A DNA stretch of 52,737 nt, taken from NCBI GenBank assembly GCA_018257865.1, contig JAEUBA010000135.1:1-52737 (forward strand). The letters are read 5' to 3'. A program made the position numbers and the translations under genes. This document shows, in pieces, positions 23,848-35,317 of the stretch. Source of the DNA: Stereocaulon alpinum (taxonomy: Eukaryota; Ascomycota; Lecanoromycetes; Lecanorales; Stereocaulaceae). Position 1 is the stretch's first letter. Each line of letters begins with the position of its first letter. The notes under the pieces were generated by a model, which was not told where the DNA came from, searched no databases, and saw nothing but the letters and a program-made list of their open reading frames with translations.

Positions 23848-24977
23848 GTCGTATTTGTCTCCTGATGCGATCAGTAGGTCTCTGATGCACAAAAGTTGAA
23901 GATGGATAGGAAGGCCTGGGAGCACTCTAAGCAATTTCACTATCGGAGAAAAGCTAGCCTGATTGGGCTATAGTGCCGGTATCTGCCGCGCCAAGGTTGC
24001 CCCTTAGCCTGGGTAGTAGGCAGGCGCGCGGCAATCCGCGGCGGGACTCACGGAACGAGCTTCCTCTCTGTTCAACAGCTTCAGAGAGATGCAATTAGTC
24101 AAAGCTGCCTGCGCTGATTGCTAATTCATAGGGAGGGAATTTGAGCTGGCCCGAACATCGCATGCATATACATCTTGTTCGCTATATCCGTTAAGCAAGG
24201 ACAAGAGACAGGCGTCCATCATGCCTTGTTTAGCCATGATGAATAGCATTGACCGGATCGATCCTAGCTGATAAGACAGCCACCCTACCAGATTTGCTAC
24301 CCTTAGAGAGATATCGACAGCAGGTTAGTAAGCGGTCGAGGCATTCCACATCTCAAAGTAGAAGTGTTTATCTACGATCTGGCTAGACCCCTAATGCTTA
24401 GTTTCGAATAGCTATATCCCCCAGAGTTACCCTGTCTAATGACTCTGTGGCCCGATTCTTGGCTCTCTTGGGTATCAAATCAGCTATCTTTGAAATTAGT
24501 AACAAACGTATAGAGAGTAAATCTTGAACATGAAAGTTTTCTATTATTACAAGCGCCATATGTTCATATGCAAAAGTATTGTATTCAACATTTTGTGTAT
24601 AGATCTAAAGGTGGTGGCCAGTTACGGATTTTGGCTAGTTAGTGGGTGAAGCCTTCTTGCCATTTCTCCATCGACCAACATGAAATCATCTCTGAGATAG
24701 TGAGGAGTGGCCATCTTTTCTACACTCGAAGCTGCCCCCTCCGCGTTCCTAGATACATCTATATTCTTACATAGCCAATTTGCCCCTTCAACATCTTTCC
24801 TTTTACTAATCTACTAGCTCGATATAAGTGAAGAGTAAGGACCCCGCGCCTTGTAACTACCTGAGCACTCACATTCTCGGCAGTATTGCTAGGCTAATTA
24901 CAATTAATATTAATGCCGGCCTCTTGGATCGCCTACTGGCTGTTGGGTCGAACCAGAAAGGCCTATCCGAGAATGCT
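23848..24977. other. Intergenic, no gene seen
   Basis: Presumed promoter of the zinc-finger gene (its side near 23.85-24.1 kb is pyrimidine-rich in the gene's orientation), followed by a mildly AT-rich stretch at about 24.3-24.95 kb. No open frame of note. Confidence 0.5.
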
Positions 24978-25450
24978 CTATAGATCCAGTGATTCACCAA
25001 GACTCCCACAAGTCTGACTGCTCCCACTCGCCCTATTCATACTAGAGCTGAATGCCTCCTTCTGCACTACATGCTCAAGAGCTGTACTCAGCGCAACTAT
25101 CGCCCGCCTCGTGGCGCCGATGGCGATAGCGGGCCGCTCGTGGTTGAGTGTCATCTTCATGTACATCATCCCTATCCTTTCCTTACCGATCAAATTCTCG
25201 ACCGGAGCGTGTACGTTGTCGAGTTCCATAAAGGTATTCCCGCTGATGCTTCCACCTCCCGTTGAGAGTTTCCGCATCGACAAACCCGGCTGTCCCAGCA
25301 ATGGTACCACGAAAAGGGAGATGCCGCCAGGGCCAGGGCCGCCAGTTCGAACAGCCATTGTGCAGAGTCGAGACTAGATACCGTTTGTGATTCATTCTCA
25401 TTGCCATTGATGATGTACACCTTCCCATCTCCGCCCTTGACAGCTGTCAT
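24978..25450 (-). pseudogene. Acyl-CoA dehydrogenase relic (middle domain only)
   Basis: On the minus strand, GGDGKVYIINGN (about 25430) and then MAVRTGGPGPGGISLFVVPL, ELDNVHAPVENLIGKE and NHERPAIAIGATR belong to the beta-barrel middle and start of the C-terminal helical domain of acyl-CoA dehydrogenases, flavoenzymes that introduce a double bond in acyl-CoA. The piece is ~155 codons against ~400-440 in intact enzymes; both ends are missing. Between the two blocks the frame changes. In the frame carrying ITNG, two positions where the family has Trp read TGA and TAG, consistent with G-to-A changes. Not functional. Confidence 0.8.
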
Positions 25451-25535
25451 TCCCCTTTAAGAGACAACGGGTTCATAAAGGTCATAGAGCCACAAATAGA
25501 GCCAGATGGTGCGCTCATATATATTCGATAATTGA

Positions 25536-28500
25536 TCAAGCAAGAGGCATTGCATTCTTAGCAGGCACAAAGAAAGACCAGAAACCATGCAGTATAAAGC
25601 TCGTCCAATGAAGCAAAGTATCATTCTCATCCTTATCCAACTCTATCAAAGCGCTCTGAAAAACCCTCGCAATATTGACAAAGCCACCAACGGGCAAAGT
25701 TCTACTTTCCTCGAGAAACGATCGATAGAAGGCTCCGGTAAAGTTCGCGCCAATTTGGTCGGGAATATTCCAAAGCGTAGAAATTGTCGAAGATGCTCCA
25801 GAGTGTAGGAGAGCAGGGATGAGCCCCAAAACTTCGTCGCCTGAACCCACTCTGGCACGCCCCCCTGAACATGCCACCAAGCTGACGTGGCAGCCCTTCG
25901 AAAGAGGGAGCGCAAACACCTCGTATGTTGTTAGCTTACCACTCTCACCCACCGCATCGCTGTCTGAGAAATTGATGTGATGCGCTCGAGGATCGGCTGC
26001 ATCCGAAGAAATATGGCTATGCACGTGGATAAGTCTCGATTTGGGCGCATGCTCAACGAATGTAGACTTGGTCGCCTGCTCGTCTAGCCAAGCCTTGGCG
26101 CCCAACTGTGCGGCAAGCATCTTGACCGAGTCGCGACCGTGGCCAAAAGCCTCATTTCCTTCCTTGTCCGGAATCCCATTCATAAGCAAAGGGCTTAGTG
26201 GCGCCATGGCCTCAGCGGAGGATTGGGAGTTCCAGTGACATACGCGAAGCAGTGAATGACTATGTATGAAAAGTATGGGATTCCTGTGGATCAAGGGCTC
26301 CCAGCCAAGAGATTCATCAGTAATAACTTCAATCGCATGAAGCGGTATACGGTGGAGTAACGCTGTTGGGCAGAAGATCATTATCTCCCCTGGCTGGGTT
26401 AACTCTGTAAGAGGTTGCACCAAGCCAGAGATATCACTGGTCAGCTTTTCGCGTAGCTTGGAGGATGGGCGATCAAGGTATAGATCGACCCATTTCGCTG
26501 CCTGTTGAGGTGTCGTTCCGAGTGCGGAGACCGTCGCAGCTGATCCCAATCTTTTTGTCAGCAGAAGAAATTCACCATCATCGAGAACGCCAGGGATGTA
26601 GAACCAGTCGACAAGGACAAACGGCGTATCAGTCATAGCAGATATCCTGTCAATGTCCGAAGAGTTCAACGGTTTACCATCTTTGAGGTCAATGAATTCC
26701 CTCAGTAGCTCCTCTTTCCTCATGCTCAACTTGTGCAAGTCTAGCTCCTGCCGCAGAGCAAACCTCTCCTGTAATGGAGCCGCTTGTATCTTCTCTTGTA
26801 GCAAGATCATCCTTTTATACAAAGGGCGACATGTATCCGACAACATGAACTGATGGAGTAGAGTAGATGGAATGATCCCACCGACACCGGTCGTCATTGC
26901 AAGAGATCTGGCTTTCGAGCGTTGCACCCACTTCCAGATCTGTTCCCTGATGCCTTTATATGGTTGCTCCTTGCCTGAGTTGAGAAGTTGTACAGCTATC
27001 TGCGGGAGTCTCCAGCTATTCTCGTGAAGAGTCGCTCTTTCACGGTCCTCCAAGCCTTCGAAGCCACTGGACAACGTAGATTCTTCACGTCTCAAAGTGA
27101 AGAATGTATCTGCTTCTTCCAAGCATTGAAGGCCTTCGTTTCGTAACGAAGCCAGCTCTGAATTTAGGACACTGCTCTCTGGTCGCCGCAGCATCCAACA
27201 GATTTTGAATACGCAGAGTTCGGCCACCGTCCGCCGCCTCATTGCTAGACACAACACTTCTCCTTGAGCCTTATATCCGCGAATCGACTGTCGACATTCG
27301 TATAAGCCCCGATCGAGACCTGATCCAACCTCGAAGGAGTCAAATTCCTCAGCTTGGACCACGTAGAGCATGAATTGGTCAGCAATGCTGCCCTGCCACC
27401 CAGGAATCGCCTTCACGACGAGTTCCTTCACTCGAGGCGGCATTTCATCAATCATCATAAGGCACCTCTCAATCTCTAAGATTCTTATGTTTAGGGGTAC
27501 ATAAGGCTTGCACACGGTATCTTTGCGTATCTCCTGGAGGACTAGTCGTAAGTGTTGTCGTCCGTTAAAGGATGACTCGGCCGAACGCGAAAGCCATGAA
27601 TCGAGCGCAATAGCCCGTGTCTTCCATGTGTCTGCATCGATAGGTAAGGATGGAGAATGCCCACGTTGCAGATATATGAGGACGAAGACATCGTCAGGCG
27701 ACAACGAAACGAGCGTATCTATCATATCCACATTCTTACCAACTTCCATGTCACCTAGTATGCTTAGCACTTCTTTCTCGCTGACCCTTTCTTTTTCGAT
27801 GTCAACTAACATCCATCGGAGGAAAACACGCATCGCTGTTGCTTTTTTCGCATCCGAATTGCCAGCTACGTCATACCACTCCGTGTAGAAATTGTCATCT
27901 GCCAAATCTAGCGGGAAGGCCGACTCAGCTTTGGACTCAGACGTCGATGAAAGGCTTGTGCGGGCGATTTTAGGCTGTCTTACACCAACCAAATACCCCT
28001 TGGTCGTAGGAATGGAAGATTTCACCCTTTCTACTTCCGCATCCGCTTGGGCTTCTCGTTCACGATCACCAAGTCGATGATAGGCCATCTTACGCCAACG
28101 ATGCATATTACTGAGCTCAATTGGCAAATCGAAATCTTTGTACTTTTCTTCGAACCCGTCCAACCATTCCAGTGCCTTTCGGACATCAGCCACATTGTTG
28201 CTCGAATCCAGCAGTTTTGTTCCATGATCAGAGAACAATGCGCGGATATCTTCCAGGACGTATTCCTGAAAATGCTCGCGTTCTAAGTGCAGTCTAAAAA
28301 ACTCAGGTCTGTAGGGATCGGAGATTCCAGCCATGTCGAGCGCATTGGCTGCTGCTATCGCATGACCATAGCATACAGACGTAGAGGTATGATGACAAGC
28401 TTTCATGACCTCAAGAAGTTTCACACTCTCGTCGAAATACATGACAGGATCCTCATGAGCATCGTATTGTAATCGCAGGACCCGGATATCAAGGTATAAG

Positions 28501-29368
28501 GACAAGCGGTCCTTGCTTATATGTCCAGTAAGGCTGACCCAGACGTCTAACAGCTCCTCTGCCTTTCGAAATTCAGCTTCACCCTTTCCTGCAGCTCGTT
28601 TCTCATAGAACCCTTGCGCCAAATAGATGGTTAACTCAGCTTGAGCCCAAGTGGCTCTGTCCTCTGGTAATGATGCACGTGTCTTGACATGGTCCAAAAC
28701 CGAGAGGGCAGCGTCAGCTCGCTCAATTGGCGGGAGACGGCTGCGCTCGACTTTGAACAACGCGAGAGCTTCGTTCAGCATTCCTCGTTCTAGCAGAGTA
28801 CCACGTAAGTCTGTCAGACCTTGCCATTCAACCTGCTCGCTTGCCGGCTTCGGAATCATGGCAGCCTCGCCTCCAACGTAATTCGACTCCAATGTGACGT
28901 ACAGCACCAGCAGAACGTATCTTCTTACGAAATTAACCTTCACTATAAGTAAGCAGTAGAATTCAAGTCTTTATAACTTGCACACCGACCTGTATATCTG
29001 TGTACTCGCTCACTGGAAGCTCCTTGAGCCAGCCTCGAGCTCGACCTATCTCATCTAGTGCAGGGCCTATGATTCCTTTGTGAAGAAGTGCGCCGAAGGC
29101 ACGCAACAGAGCCATCAACCGGTACTCGGCCATGTCAAGGGTCCCATCCTGGAGGTGTTCTGATGCCCTTCCTAAGGCCTCGTCAAGTAGTCTGTAGAGC
29201 ATGCCTACTTTTGATTGCTTGAGGGCCAAATCCGCTCTCGCAAGGACAACAACAGGTGTGAGTCTGTGTAAGGCGAGAGCATCGTCGAAGATGCATTGTG
29301 CCTCTAAATAGGCGCCCTGTTCCGTCAGCACAATAGCATGCTCAAGGTGCCGGATCGTGATAACATCC
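25536..29368 (-). CDS. TPR-CHAT protease-like protein, 5' end cut off by a retrotransposon
   Basis: Main body: complement(28986-29368) and complement(25536-28942), separated by a 43-bp intron. Joined to the 44 bases at 34756-34799 it would encode 1277 residues without a stop or frameshift. The N-terminal ~900 residues are helical and TPR-like (for example YLEAQCIFDDALALHRL, MLNEALALFKVERSRL). The last ~300 form a CHAT domain, a caspase-fold peptidase module: H1119 in IHVHSHISS (codon 26013-26015) and C1167 in SLVACSGG (codon 25869-25871), 48 residues apart as expected for a His/Cys dyad, then LIPALLHSGASSTISTLW. Family members are proteases or scaffolds in defence and cell-death pathways; the substrate here is unknown. 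As it stands, the start codon is 5.4 kb away beyond a Ty1/copia element in the same orientation. The first internal in-frame Met lies about 60 codons downstream. Confidence 0.85.
29364..29368. repeat. Target-site duplication CATCC, left copy
   Basis: Five bases immediately outside the left LTR, repeated at 34751-34755 outside the right LTR. Five base pairs is the usual size for Ty1/copia insertion. Confidence 0.9.
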
Positions 29369-29572
29369 TGTCGGTAGAACCTAGCTGCTAGGTTGTACCG
29401 ATTAGTAGGTGCTTGATCCCCTATTACCTGCCCCGGACAACCTGATTGCAGGGTGTCTATTAGGCTTGGTAAACTGGGGATTGTCTTGAATCTAGCTAGC
29501 TAAGCTATAGTGTTTTATCTAGGAGTTGGCGCTAAGCCGCTAGTTACAGAGCGGAGCGACGTTATTCCGACA
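29369..29572 (-). repeat. 3' LTR of the copia element (element orientation)
   Basis: 204 bp, ends TGTCGG...CCGACA. It differs from the other LTR at 11 positions, all transitions; no indels or transversions. Confidence 0.92.
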
Positions 29573-32500
29573 CTAGCAAAAGTTTTAGAAAGTCGAAAAA
29601 ACAGTACTAAACGACGCCAAATCTAGTAATTAGCTAGTATAGAAACGGGACTGTAAGGCTAAGCAACGTTATAATCTAATTAGTTAGATTACAGCTTCTC
29701 TTTCTACCTAAGCGTTTATCTTCAACTTAATAGTATTACTATCTACTAATTACTTTAACGCCTAGTAGTAGCGCTCCTTAGTTATAGTATCTACTAGGTT
29801 ATAATTACTATTAATCTACCGCACCTTATTAATTTCCCTCCTCTTATAGGACTGCCGCAGTCCTATTATATTAATTATTAGGCGTTTCTCAGCGGTAGTA
29901 CTAAGGCGTATAATACAGTCGTATAGGGAGTAGGAGTCGGTGTATAAAATTAGTAGTATCTTCGCCTAAGTAATACCCTTAATAGTAGATTATAGGGTAG
30001 TAGTAATATTAAACCCTGCTACTATTATATATAGCTCTAAAGCTAGTACCGATCTTATAACTCTCTTATATTTAGTACTACTCTAGTAGATAATATTACC
30101 GCTAATATTAATAGTCGATTCATTAAGCTGTTACTCGTTAGTAAGGACGATAACGTACCTAATCTAGGAGCTGAGGTCAGCGTTATTAGCGAAGGCGGTA
30201 TTAACGAAGACTAGTAGTTTCAGCTTCTCTAGAGCAAGCTTAACAAATTATAGGCCTCAGCAGTGGTTCTCCTTTTGCTAATTCAGCTATTTATTTAACC
30301 AATCAGCGTCTTCTTTCGCTGGCTGAGTAATTTGGGCTGCCCTAGATAGTGTAAAAGCCGTCTCTAGTTGATATATAGAGGCTATATAAGCACCGCAGGC
30401 TCTTTCCTTAATATATTGCGATTTAATATCGCTAGTAGCGGCGGTGTTAATTATATTAATTTTATTGTATTACTATTACTGGGAGAGCTTTAGAATGTCG
30501 CCGTTACTAGAAATAGTAGTACTATTAAATTAGAGGTCTTTTTTATTATCTAGCTTTTCAATTAGCTTTACTGGGAAGCCTATATTAAGGCGTGCTTACT
30601 CTTCTAGCTCTAAATATTCGGCTGTTCCGCAAAATAGGGAGTTATTAGTTTGCAGGCTAACAATTACCTGCTTAGAGTATATAAGGCAGGGATCGAATAA
30701 GGAGACGGTGAGGCCTAGCTTACTAGTATAGTAGTTATAATAGGTCTTAAACTAATACGTCCCTACTTCTAGGACGCTATATAGTAGGCGGACTACTTTT
30801 AGTATATTATCTCCTAGATCAGTACCCTGCGGCGGTTTTATATAGACAGCGCGACTTAGTACTAACGTTAACTATATATAAGCTTGCGAGATATCGCGTA
30901 CGCAGAGGTTGCGTAGTAGAATTACGCTAAGGCAGATAATAAGGCGTTAGCTAGCGCGTTAAATTATTAGCGACTGCGTTAGTACCTCCTTCTTACCTTT
31001 ATTATTATAGGCTTAGACGACTAGTCTAAACTTTTCGAATAGTATAGTACTATCCTACTTAATATTATCGACGAATTAGCAGCTAAAGATACGGGTATTT
31101 AGCAGTATATTATACTTACTAATAATCTTAAAGACTCCTTTAGCAATAAGGCCGTCGATTTCTTTTCAGCGGGAGTCAATAAATAGGCTATTTAGTAAGC
31201 GAATAGCGCCTTCCGACCGTAGCTTTATTAATAGCTTAATATCTAATTATTCCTTCTTAGTAAGGTAAGTATAGCGGGTAGGCAGGTATCGCTATCGCTA
31301 CGGATTCTAACGTATAGCAGTAGCTTCTTCAGTTAGGAGGTCTACTTCAGTTATAGCGGGCTAACTAAGGGGTGCTTAATCCTTAAGTAAGTAAGGCTTA
31401 ACTAAGGTAATTCGAAAAGTTATAGGGCCGCTACTAAGTTTAACTATATAAACTTAATCTTCTATAGCGAGTAATTAGTAGGGTCCTTTCTATCCTTTAC
31501 CTTCCCGCTAGACTAAAACGTCGCTGCTAATAGCAGCGTCTAGGATAGCGTCGCTTTATAGACCGTTACGATAGCGTAAGGCTTTAGTAATATCTCTCTT
31601 TACTAGTAATTCTAACGCTTCTTTTATTACGCGTTTAATAGCCTTACCTCTCTCCGTAATTAATAGGTGTATAGGGTCTAATTTAGTAAGCTTTAGGAAC
31701 GTACTAAATAGAAGTAGCGTAGGAGTTAGCCTATTAGGTCTAGCTATATTATTAATTACCTTAACAGCGATTTATAAGACGAATTACTTACCTAGTAGTA
31801 GTAGGTCTTCTCGGATAATATTATAAGCACGCCTAAGAGGTACGTAGTAGCGTTTAACTAGACTAATTAAGTAGTATACTTTAACCAGGACGTATTTTAA
31901 TTCAATTACTATCCCTTTTACCTTAAAGGCGAATTTAGTGCTAATGAATTACTTGCTAGCGTCGTAGACTAGTATATCTAGTAGTCTAATATAAGTATTA
32001 ATCCAGTAGGCCCTTAGTATATCCTATACCGTTTCTACTGAAATATCCTTCAGAAAGCGGGCGGTTTAGAAGCGCGTAGCCTCGTCGACTGTATATAGGA
32101 CTAGGGCTGTAGGGCTATCTAAGTATATAATATTAATTATCACCGAGTAATTAAATTACAGGTCGTTTTTAATAGTAAATTTAAACCTTCCTAGCGATCT
32201 TCTATATTTCTGGTAAGTTAAGTAGAACTTGCCTAGTCGATTAATAGCGTTCTAGTCGAAATAGTAGCTAAAGCGCTTTAGCAGGCGTGCTAAGTATATT
32301 ATTAATAGGTGGCCGAAGCGGCGGTATAGACGTCGAAGATCCTGCTCTGTTAATTAGCTGCTTGTAACGCTGTTATTAGTATAGGCGTTAATATAGGCGT
32401 TTGCTAGCGACGTTCCCTATATAAGGAATAGGTAACCGTATAGCCTTATGATAGGGACTTATCTATTACTACTAACTAGGCAATTAGTAAGGTTATTAAA

Positions 32501-34546
32501 ATAAAAACCTGCCTGGTTGAGGTCTCGCAGGCAGAGAAGGAATGGTGTGTCGGCGTCGATAATATGGAATTCGATAACACTAATTAGTAAATTAACGGTA
32601 ACAGTACCTTTTGATAAGGCGTCGCTAATACTAAATTTAAACCTAGCGCTGCTAGCTTTATCGGTGTTAATATTAACGTCTTACTTACGCCGTAGTGCTA
32701 AATATTAATTATAGCCTGCTGAGGAGTTATAGGTAGCGCCTATATCGATTATAAGGCCGTAGAAGTAGCTGTCGCCGTATCTTTTAGTAGGACGGTGAGT
32801 TGCTTCTCCCTAGATATTAATATTAATATTATCCTAGATGGATAGTGCCTTAGTAACGGTATATAAAGTCGCTTGATTAGCCAGCTTTTGGTATATAGCC
32901 TTGCTATTAATTACACCTATTAATATTAGAAATACCTTACCGTTACCTTAGTTAGGTGGGTTGATAGGTTAGTCTTTAGTAGTATTCTCCTCCTTAGTAG
33001 TACTACCTTCGCTGCCGCCTTCCCTTTCGCCTTCGACGTCGGTAAGGTATTGCCTGAGGTAGCGTTAACGTTCTTCTTTAGGGTGGTTGGTTAACCAGCA
33101 GCCTTCCTTCTTACAGACGAAGTATCGCTTTTTATTCGTTAAATTACTAGAGTTATATCTCAGCTTGCTTAGATATCTAGATCTACTGCGGCTACTAGAT
33201 TAGCGGTTGCGACTATAACTGCTAGATTCGCGGTTTTAGTAGCGACGGTTAGTATATATTACTTCGCTTAGCGATAAGACGCTGCAGCGGTCTTATAAGG
33301 CTATAGATAATTAGAGGTCTTAAATAAGGTTTTATATAGTATCCGGTAGTTTTCGATAGACGATTTCGTAGGTAGGTATAGACTTATAAGTAGTAATTAT
33401 CTTCTAGTAGATAAAGCTATCCCTATAAAGGCTCTCGTCTAGGCTATATTATAGTTCTCTTAGTTTAGATACTATAGCGTCTAGGTACTCCGTTAGGGTC
33501 TTATCTTTATTACGGTTAATAAATAGTTGTAAGGATACGCTATTCTATTTATTAAGGCGGGCGATTTAGTATTCCCTTCCTTCAAAATTTCCTTTAAAGG
33601 CAAGTCGTAGGGAGTCTAGGTTTATTAATAAGAAGGAAGATTAGTTACTAAAATAGAAATTAAGTGCGTCGCTAGCTAGTATATACTAAAACGCTATATA
33701 TAGCTTAGTTAATAGTATCCCTGCGTTAGAGGCGGTGGTTAAGAAGATCTTTAGCTTATAGTTAAAGGCGTTACTTCTTCTATTATATTTTATCTCTTTC
33801 GTATAGAGCTTAGTTAACGCGGTGAGCTCTTAGGAAAGGCCTTACTCCTAGTAATTAGCGATAGCGTTAGAGATCTTAAAACTATTAATTAAGGCTATTT
33901 AGAAGGGTGCCTAGGAGCGTTAATATTATTTAGCCCTAACTAGTATTTTAGTCTTAAATAAGGTAGGCGTGCTAGGTATATTAGAGTTACCTAAGGCGGG
34001 TGTGCTAGGCGTATTAAAGTTATTTTCTAGGGTAGGCGTACTAGGCGTATTAGAGTTACCTAAGGTAGAGATAACATTAGACTTCTTTACTAGCTTCTAT
34101 ACGTCTATAGGCTAATTAGATTATAGTTAGACTGCTAGCCTCGCTAGGTACTTATAGACGTAAGTTCTATCCTTAGGTATAAAGACGCTACGGTTAAAAA
34201 GTAGCTCCCTAAAGCTTCGTAGTAAATATTTCTCTACCTTACTAAATAAAGCTTCGTCCTAATTACTAAAGTCTTTAAGGAAGTTTATCTATAGATTACG
34301 TCCTTCTTCTTTATAACTTTAGTAGGAGCTTATTACTTTAGTAATATATATCTTTAAGGTAGTACTTAACGACTTTTTAGGGTCCTTAAGGATAATTCCT
34401 AATAGTATTATTATCCCTTCGTCTTCTACTGGTTGCGTTATTGTGAGGTTAGGCGTTACAGTTAAGGCTTGGTGTTACAGGTAAGGTTTTGGTGTTACAG
34501 TTAAAATTTTCTTTACCTTGCTAATCTAAGGTCGACAACTGATCAG

Positions 34547-34750
34547 TGTCGGTAGAACCTAGCTGCTAGGTTGTACTAATTAGTAGGTACTTAATCCCCT
34601 ATTACCTGCCCCGGACAACCTAATTGCAGGGTGTCTATTAGGCTTAGTAAACTAGGGATTGTCTTAAATCTAGCTAGCTAAGCTATGGTGTTTTATCTAG
34701 GAGTTGGCGCCAAGCCGCTAGTTACGGAGCGGAGCGACGTTATTCCGACA
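34547..34750 (-). repeat. 5' LTR of the copia element (element orientation)
   Basis: 204 bp, same ends. It carries 8 of the 11 transitions (T or A where the other copy has C or G), so it is the more RIP-mutated copy. If transcriptionally active it would drive toward the TPR-CHAT body. Confidence 0.92.
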
Positions 34751-34755
34751 CATCC
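34751..34755. repeat. Target-site duplication CATCC, right copy
   Basis: Exact match of the left copy. It proves simple insertion rather than rearrangement at this locus. Confidence 0.9.
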
Positions 34756-34799
34756 ACAGAGTGATATAGCGAAGTGTTGAGGCCGTAGTAAGGCTGCAT
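34756..34799 (-). pseudogene. Severed first 44 coding bases of the TPR-CHAT gene
   Basis: ATG at 34799-34797, with a stop (TAA) in the same frame just upstream. Fourteen codons plus two bases run up to the target duplication. Removing the retroelement and one CATCC copy makes the frame run directly into 29368 on the minus strand, which is why this is taken as the original start. Confidence 0.75.
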
Positions 34800-35317
34800 T
34801 ATACCTTATGCTCACGGTGAAGGCCGATATGGGAGGAGGTAGCATCAAAGGAAATTAGGGCCACAGGCAGAGGTGGAACTGCTCGACTTTCCTAAAAGGG
34901 CCTATAGGGCAGAATTGGGTCAAGTATGAGAAGCTAGCCCGTATCGGCAAATCTTCGGCCTCGGGCTGACAACGGTATCACGATGCTCCCTCCGAGCCAC
35001 GTCAAGCATGATGATCGATATATACATGTGTTTATTCGGACGTTGTGTGCTGTGAAGATATAAGTAGATTCTTTCAGCCTTGGCTGGATTATCTGGAGTC
35101 CTGAGTCGAGCTGCGGAAGGCCTGTGATGTGACAACGCTGGCAGCCCTTTGAACCCCTCCGAGATTACCGAACTCGTTTTATACCGAAACCCTCGCAACA
35201 CTGCTGCCTTTTTGAGGGAATTGTTGTCGCTCTGGTCAAAGCTGAAGCGTATTATTCCTGCTACAAGTTAGACTGCGCCTTACCTGGCTACTGGAAAGAA
35301 GCATAACGACATCGCAA
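34800..35317. promoter_or_regulatory. Divergent intergenic region (TPR-CHAT and hypothetical gene)
   Basis: About 0.5 kb between the original TPR-CHAT start (minus) and the coding stretch of the next gene (plus). It presumably held both promoters. A 93-codon minus-strand frame (34920-35201) has no recognisable features. No specific site is identified. Confidence 0.45.

Larger units (their letters stand above)
29369..34750 (-). mobile_element. Ty1/copia LTR retrotransposon, complete outline, RIP-inactivated
   Basis: 5382 bp, flanked by CATCC at 29364-29368 and 34751-34755. The two LTRs are 204 bp each and open TGTCGG. Orientation is minus: a copia-type gag zinc knuckle (FVCKKEGCW..NH) reads at about 33075-33130, and the RNase H region reads at about 29740-29945 (YTDSYSLYDCIIRL, KRRE). 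The order gag at right, RNase H at left fits. Stops interrupt every long frame and the internal region is TA-rich, so it cannot code for active proteins. It lies inside the TPR-CHAT gene, in the same orientation. Confidence 0.9.

Noticed and set aside
32517..32708. 63-codon plus-strand frame inside the copia element
   Set aside because: Antisense to the element's own coding direction; chance frame in RIPed DNA.
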